Positions 62,162 through 64,000 of a stretch of DNA of 64,000 bases are shown piece after piece; within the stretch, counting starts at the first letter, position 1; every line of letters starts with the position of its first letter. This DNA comes from Prolixibacteraceae bacterium (GTDB lineage Bacteria; Bacteroidota; Bacteroidia; Bacteroidales; Prolixibacteraceae): NCBI GenBank assembly GCA_003537645.1, contig DPRM01000087.1, forward strand, positions 36,586-100,585, written 5' to 3'. The position numbers and the translations under genes are program-made. The notes under the pieces were generated by a model. It worked only from the letters and a program-made list of their open reading frames with translations, did no database searches and was not told the DNA's origin.

Positions 62162-63079
62162 ATGGAAAAGTTTGAAGGTTTAATCGCAGCACCTTTTACT
62201 CCAATGGATTCAAAAGGTGAAATTTTATACGATCAGATTAGTGTTTATTACGATTTTCTGGGAAAGAACAAGATCGTTGGAGCTTTCATCAACGGCTCGA
62301 CCGGCGAAGGTGTTTCTCTGACGCAAAAGGAAAAAATGAAAACGGTTGAAGCATGGACTGCCAAATCAAAAGAGAAGAAAACAGTAAAAATAATCAGCCT
62401 TGTTGGCGGAACTTCTTACAAGGAATGTATTGAAAACGCGCAACATTCAGCCGAAAACGGAATTGATGCCATTGCCTTGCTTGCACCCTACTATTTTAAA
62501 CCTGCCGGGGCAAAACAACTGGCCGAATTTTGCGCGCTGGTGGCCGAAGCTGTTCCGCAAACACCGGTTTATTTTTACCACATTCCGGTTTTGAGCGGTT
62601 GTTATGTGAACATGATCGATTTTCTGCAGGAAGCTGCGCCGATTATTCCCAATCTGGTAGGAATCAAATACACGCACGAAGATTTTATGGATTTCCTATC
62701 TTGCATCCACTTTATGGACGGCAAGTTCGACATGATGTGGGGCCGCGACGAAAATATGCTTTCGGCACTGGCTCTTGGATCTCGCAGTGCGGTTGGAAGT
62801 ACCTTTAATTACGCTGCTCCGCTTTATTACCAAATGATTGACGCTTTCGACAATAACGATTTACCAAAAGCCCGAAAACTTCAGCAAATGTCGATCGACA
62901 TGATCAGGTTGCTTGGAAAATATGGCGGCATCGCAACCGGAAAAGCCTACATGAAATATGTTGGTCTCGATATGGGACAATTCCGTTTGCCGGTTAAAAA
63001 TACCTGGGTCGAAAACTATGAAAATTTCACCAATGATGTCAATTCGCTCAACATGCAGGAGTTTTTCTCGAAATTATAG
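62162..63079 (+). CDS. nanA: N-acetylneuraminate lyase (aldolase)
   Basis: 305 residues, dihydrodipicolinate synthase/N-acetylneuraminate lyase family. Motifs are INGSTGEGVSLTQKEK, YFYHIPVLSG with Tyr139 and GIKYTHEDFMDF with Schiff-base Lys169. The HIP of FYHIPVLSG and length agree with NanA rather than DapA. Splits Neu5Ac into ManNAc and pyruvate in the cytoplasm. It follows the esterase by 20 nt. Context (sialidase, NanM) supports NanA strongly. Confidence 0.94.
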   Translation: MEKFEGLIAAPFTPMDSKGEILYDQISVYYDFLGKNKIVGAFINGSTGEGVSLTQKEKMKTVEAWTAKSKEKKTVKIISLVGGTSYKECIENAQHSAENGIDAIALLAPYYFKPAGAKQLAEFCALVAEAVPQTPVYFYHIPVLSGCYVNMIDFLQEAAPIIPNLVGIKYTHEDFMDFLSCIHFMDGKFDMMWGRDENMLSALALGSRSAVGSTFNYAAPLYYQMIDAFDNNDLPKARKLQQMSIDMIRLLGKYGGIATGKAYMKYVGLDMGQFRLPVKNTWVENYENFTNDVNSLNMQEFFSKL

Positions 63080-64000
63080 ACTACTGATTATTCTTTTTAC
63101 AATGGCACATTTAATTGGAAGCTCCTGTTCTCCAGCGGGAAACGAAAAGTTGGTTTTAAACTGGCATAAATTTCCTGAAATTCCTCCGGCATCGGGTGAA
63201 TCGGTTCAACCCGGGCTGGCCGGACCGGTTACCGGAGCGCATGGCAATTTTGTGTTGGTTGCCGGTGGCGCCAATTTCGAAGACGGTTTGCCGTGGCGTG
63301 GTGGCAAAAAGAAATACCACGACGAAATTTTTCTGCTCGAAAAAACAGCTTCAGGAAATTATTCATGGAAACAGGTTATTGAAAAATTGCCTTACCCGCT
63401 GGCTTATCCGGCTTGTGTATCAACTCCGGAAGGTGTTGTGAGCATTGGCGGAGAAGATTTCGATAGCCCGGTTGCAGATGTTTTCCTGTTTTCATTTCTG
63501 GATGGAAAAGTTAACCGGACGAATTTGCCAGAACTTCCGCAGGCGATTTCATCAGCCGGTGCAGCAGCTATCGGAAATGAACTGTTTGTAGCCGGTGGAT
63601 TGGTTGCTTCGGGCGCTAGTTCTGCATTCTATTCGCTCGACATGAAAAATACAGCCAACGGTTGGCAGGTTTTGCCTGAAGTTCCTGTCGCATTTTCTCA
63701 CGCGGTGGTGGTCAGTCAGAAGGATGAAAACGAAACCTGCATATACTTGATTGGTGGCCGGAACAAAACTTCCGAAGTTTCCACTTTTTTGAGCAGTGTT
63801 TGGAAATACACGCCTTCCATCCAGAAATGGAGCCTTGAAGGTGAAATTATTTCAGACGGAAAGCCGCTCGCACTTTCTGCCGGAACAGGAATCGCAGTAG
63901 GTTCAAATCACATCGTAATGTTTGGTGGCGATCCGGGTATTTTCTTCAACCGGACGGAACGCATGAATGCCGCCCTCGAGAAAGTTTCAGGAGAAGAAAA
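63036..64000 (+). CDS. nanM: NanM-type cyclically permuted mutarotase (3' partial)
   Basis: Open to the window end; the C-terminus is outside. A Kelch-like propeller: AGPVTGAHGNFVLVAGGANF, ANFEDGLPWRGGKKKYHDEI, SIGGEDFDSPVADVFLFS, IYLIGGRNKTSEVSTFLS, HIVMFGGDPGIF. The motif GGANFEDGLPWRGGKKKYHD is diagnostic for N-acetylneuraminate epimerase. The start at 63036 overlaps nanA by 44 nt and gives a lipoprotein-like signal (arginine-rich start, LLIILFTMAHLIGSSC). The ATG at 63102 would leave no signal peptide. It would convert alpha- to beta-Neu5Ac in the periplasm or on the membrane surface. Confidence 0.88.
   Translation, partial: MSIRSTCRSFSRNYRLLIILFTMAHLIGSSCSPAGNEKLVLNWHKFPEIPPASGESVQPGLAGPVTGAHGNFVLVAGGANFEDGLPWRGGKKKYHDEIFLLEKTASGNYSWKQVIEKLPYPLAYPACVSTPEGVVSIGGEDFDSPVADVFLFSFLDGKVNRTNLPELPQAISSAGAAAIGNELFVAGGLVASGASSAFYSLDMKNTANGWQVLPEVPVAFSHAVVVSQKDENETCIYLIGGRNKTSEVSTFLSSVWKYTPSIQKWSLEGEIISDGKPLALSAGTGIAVGSNHIVMFGGDPGIFFNRTERMNAALEKVSGEE

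Noticed and set aside
63196..63441. 81-codon open frame near the right end
   Set aside because: It is a shadow in another frame of the NanM-type gene, whose true frame runs open from 63036 to the window end with clear Kelch-like motifs.

Overview
The window is chromosomal DNA from a member of the Bacteroidota. The signs are SusC/SusD pairs, CarboxypepD_reg-type TonB receptors, a type IX secretion C-terminal domain, a DUF4249 lipoprotein, TAnnTTTG promoter boxes without Shine-Dalgarno sequences, LL-diaminopimelate aminotransferase, and several families of short palindromic intergenic repeats. The mevalonate pathway together with T9SS and a sialic-acid locus suggests an environmental or host-glycan-using lineage (Cytophagales, Flavobacteriia or Marinilabiliales/Prolixibacteraceae-like). 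I cannot fix the genus. No rRNA, tRNA, CRISPR array, transposase or prophage was recognised.

Layout. 1-3750: 3' part of a very large secreted CotH-kinase/beta-helix/lamin-tail protein with a T9SS tail. 3905-10701 (minus): UPF0158 protein, AIM24/TIGR00266 protein, aldo/keto reductase, a 1223-residue membrane histidine kinase, and RlmH. 10808-12189 (plus): DUF4783 protein and YihY/BrkB membrane protein. 12233-17420 (minus): two rhomboid proteases, MutL, a small membrane protein and a GNAT-like protein. 17535-22322 (plus): YifB/ComM ATPase, a HipB/HipA toxin-antitoxin pair, an ORF6N protein behind a 33-nt palindrome, and a TrmN6-like methyltransferase. 22399-26716: flavodoxin-domain protein (minus), ferredoxin reductase-like protein, and two methylthiotransferases (MiaB-like and MtaB).

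26899-38244 (plus) is a metabolic supercluster. Methylcrotonyl-CoA carboxylase beta, LiuC-type methylglutaconyl-CoA hydratase, carboxylase alpha and an acyl-CoA dehydrogenase are followed by type 2 IPP isomerase, class II HMG-CoA reductase, a GHMP kinase, diphosphomevalonate decarboxylase and mevalonate kinase. The first block makes HMG-CoA from leucine and the second consumes HMG-CoA for isoprenoids, so the layout suggests a leucine-to-isoprenoid route. A perfect bidirectional terminator separates it from dapL (minus).

39970-48014 (plus) holds an outer-membrane transport module (small beta-barrel, TonB receptor, DUF4249 lipoprotein), an SRPBCC protein, a second TonB-type barrel protein and a small lipoprotein. 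48045-50581 (minus) holds an APC permease and a GntR/FCD regulator. The regulator is divergent from a sialic-acid utilisation locus at 50927-64000: SusC, SusD, sialidase, GH20 hexosaminidase, an SGNH + sialate O-acetylesterase fusion, NanA aldolase and a NanM-type mutarotase cut by the window end. An 11-bp perfect inverted repeat sits at the predicted transcription start of SusC and is the probable operator. Together the products would trim sialylated glycans, remove O-acetyl groups, import sugars across the outer membrane and start sialic-acid breakdown.
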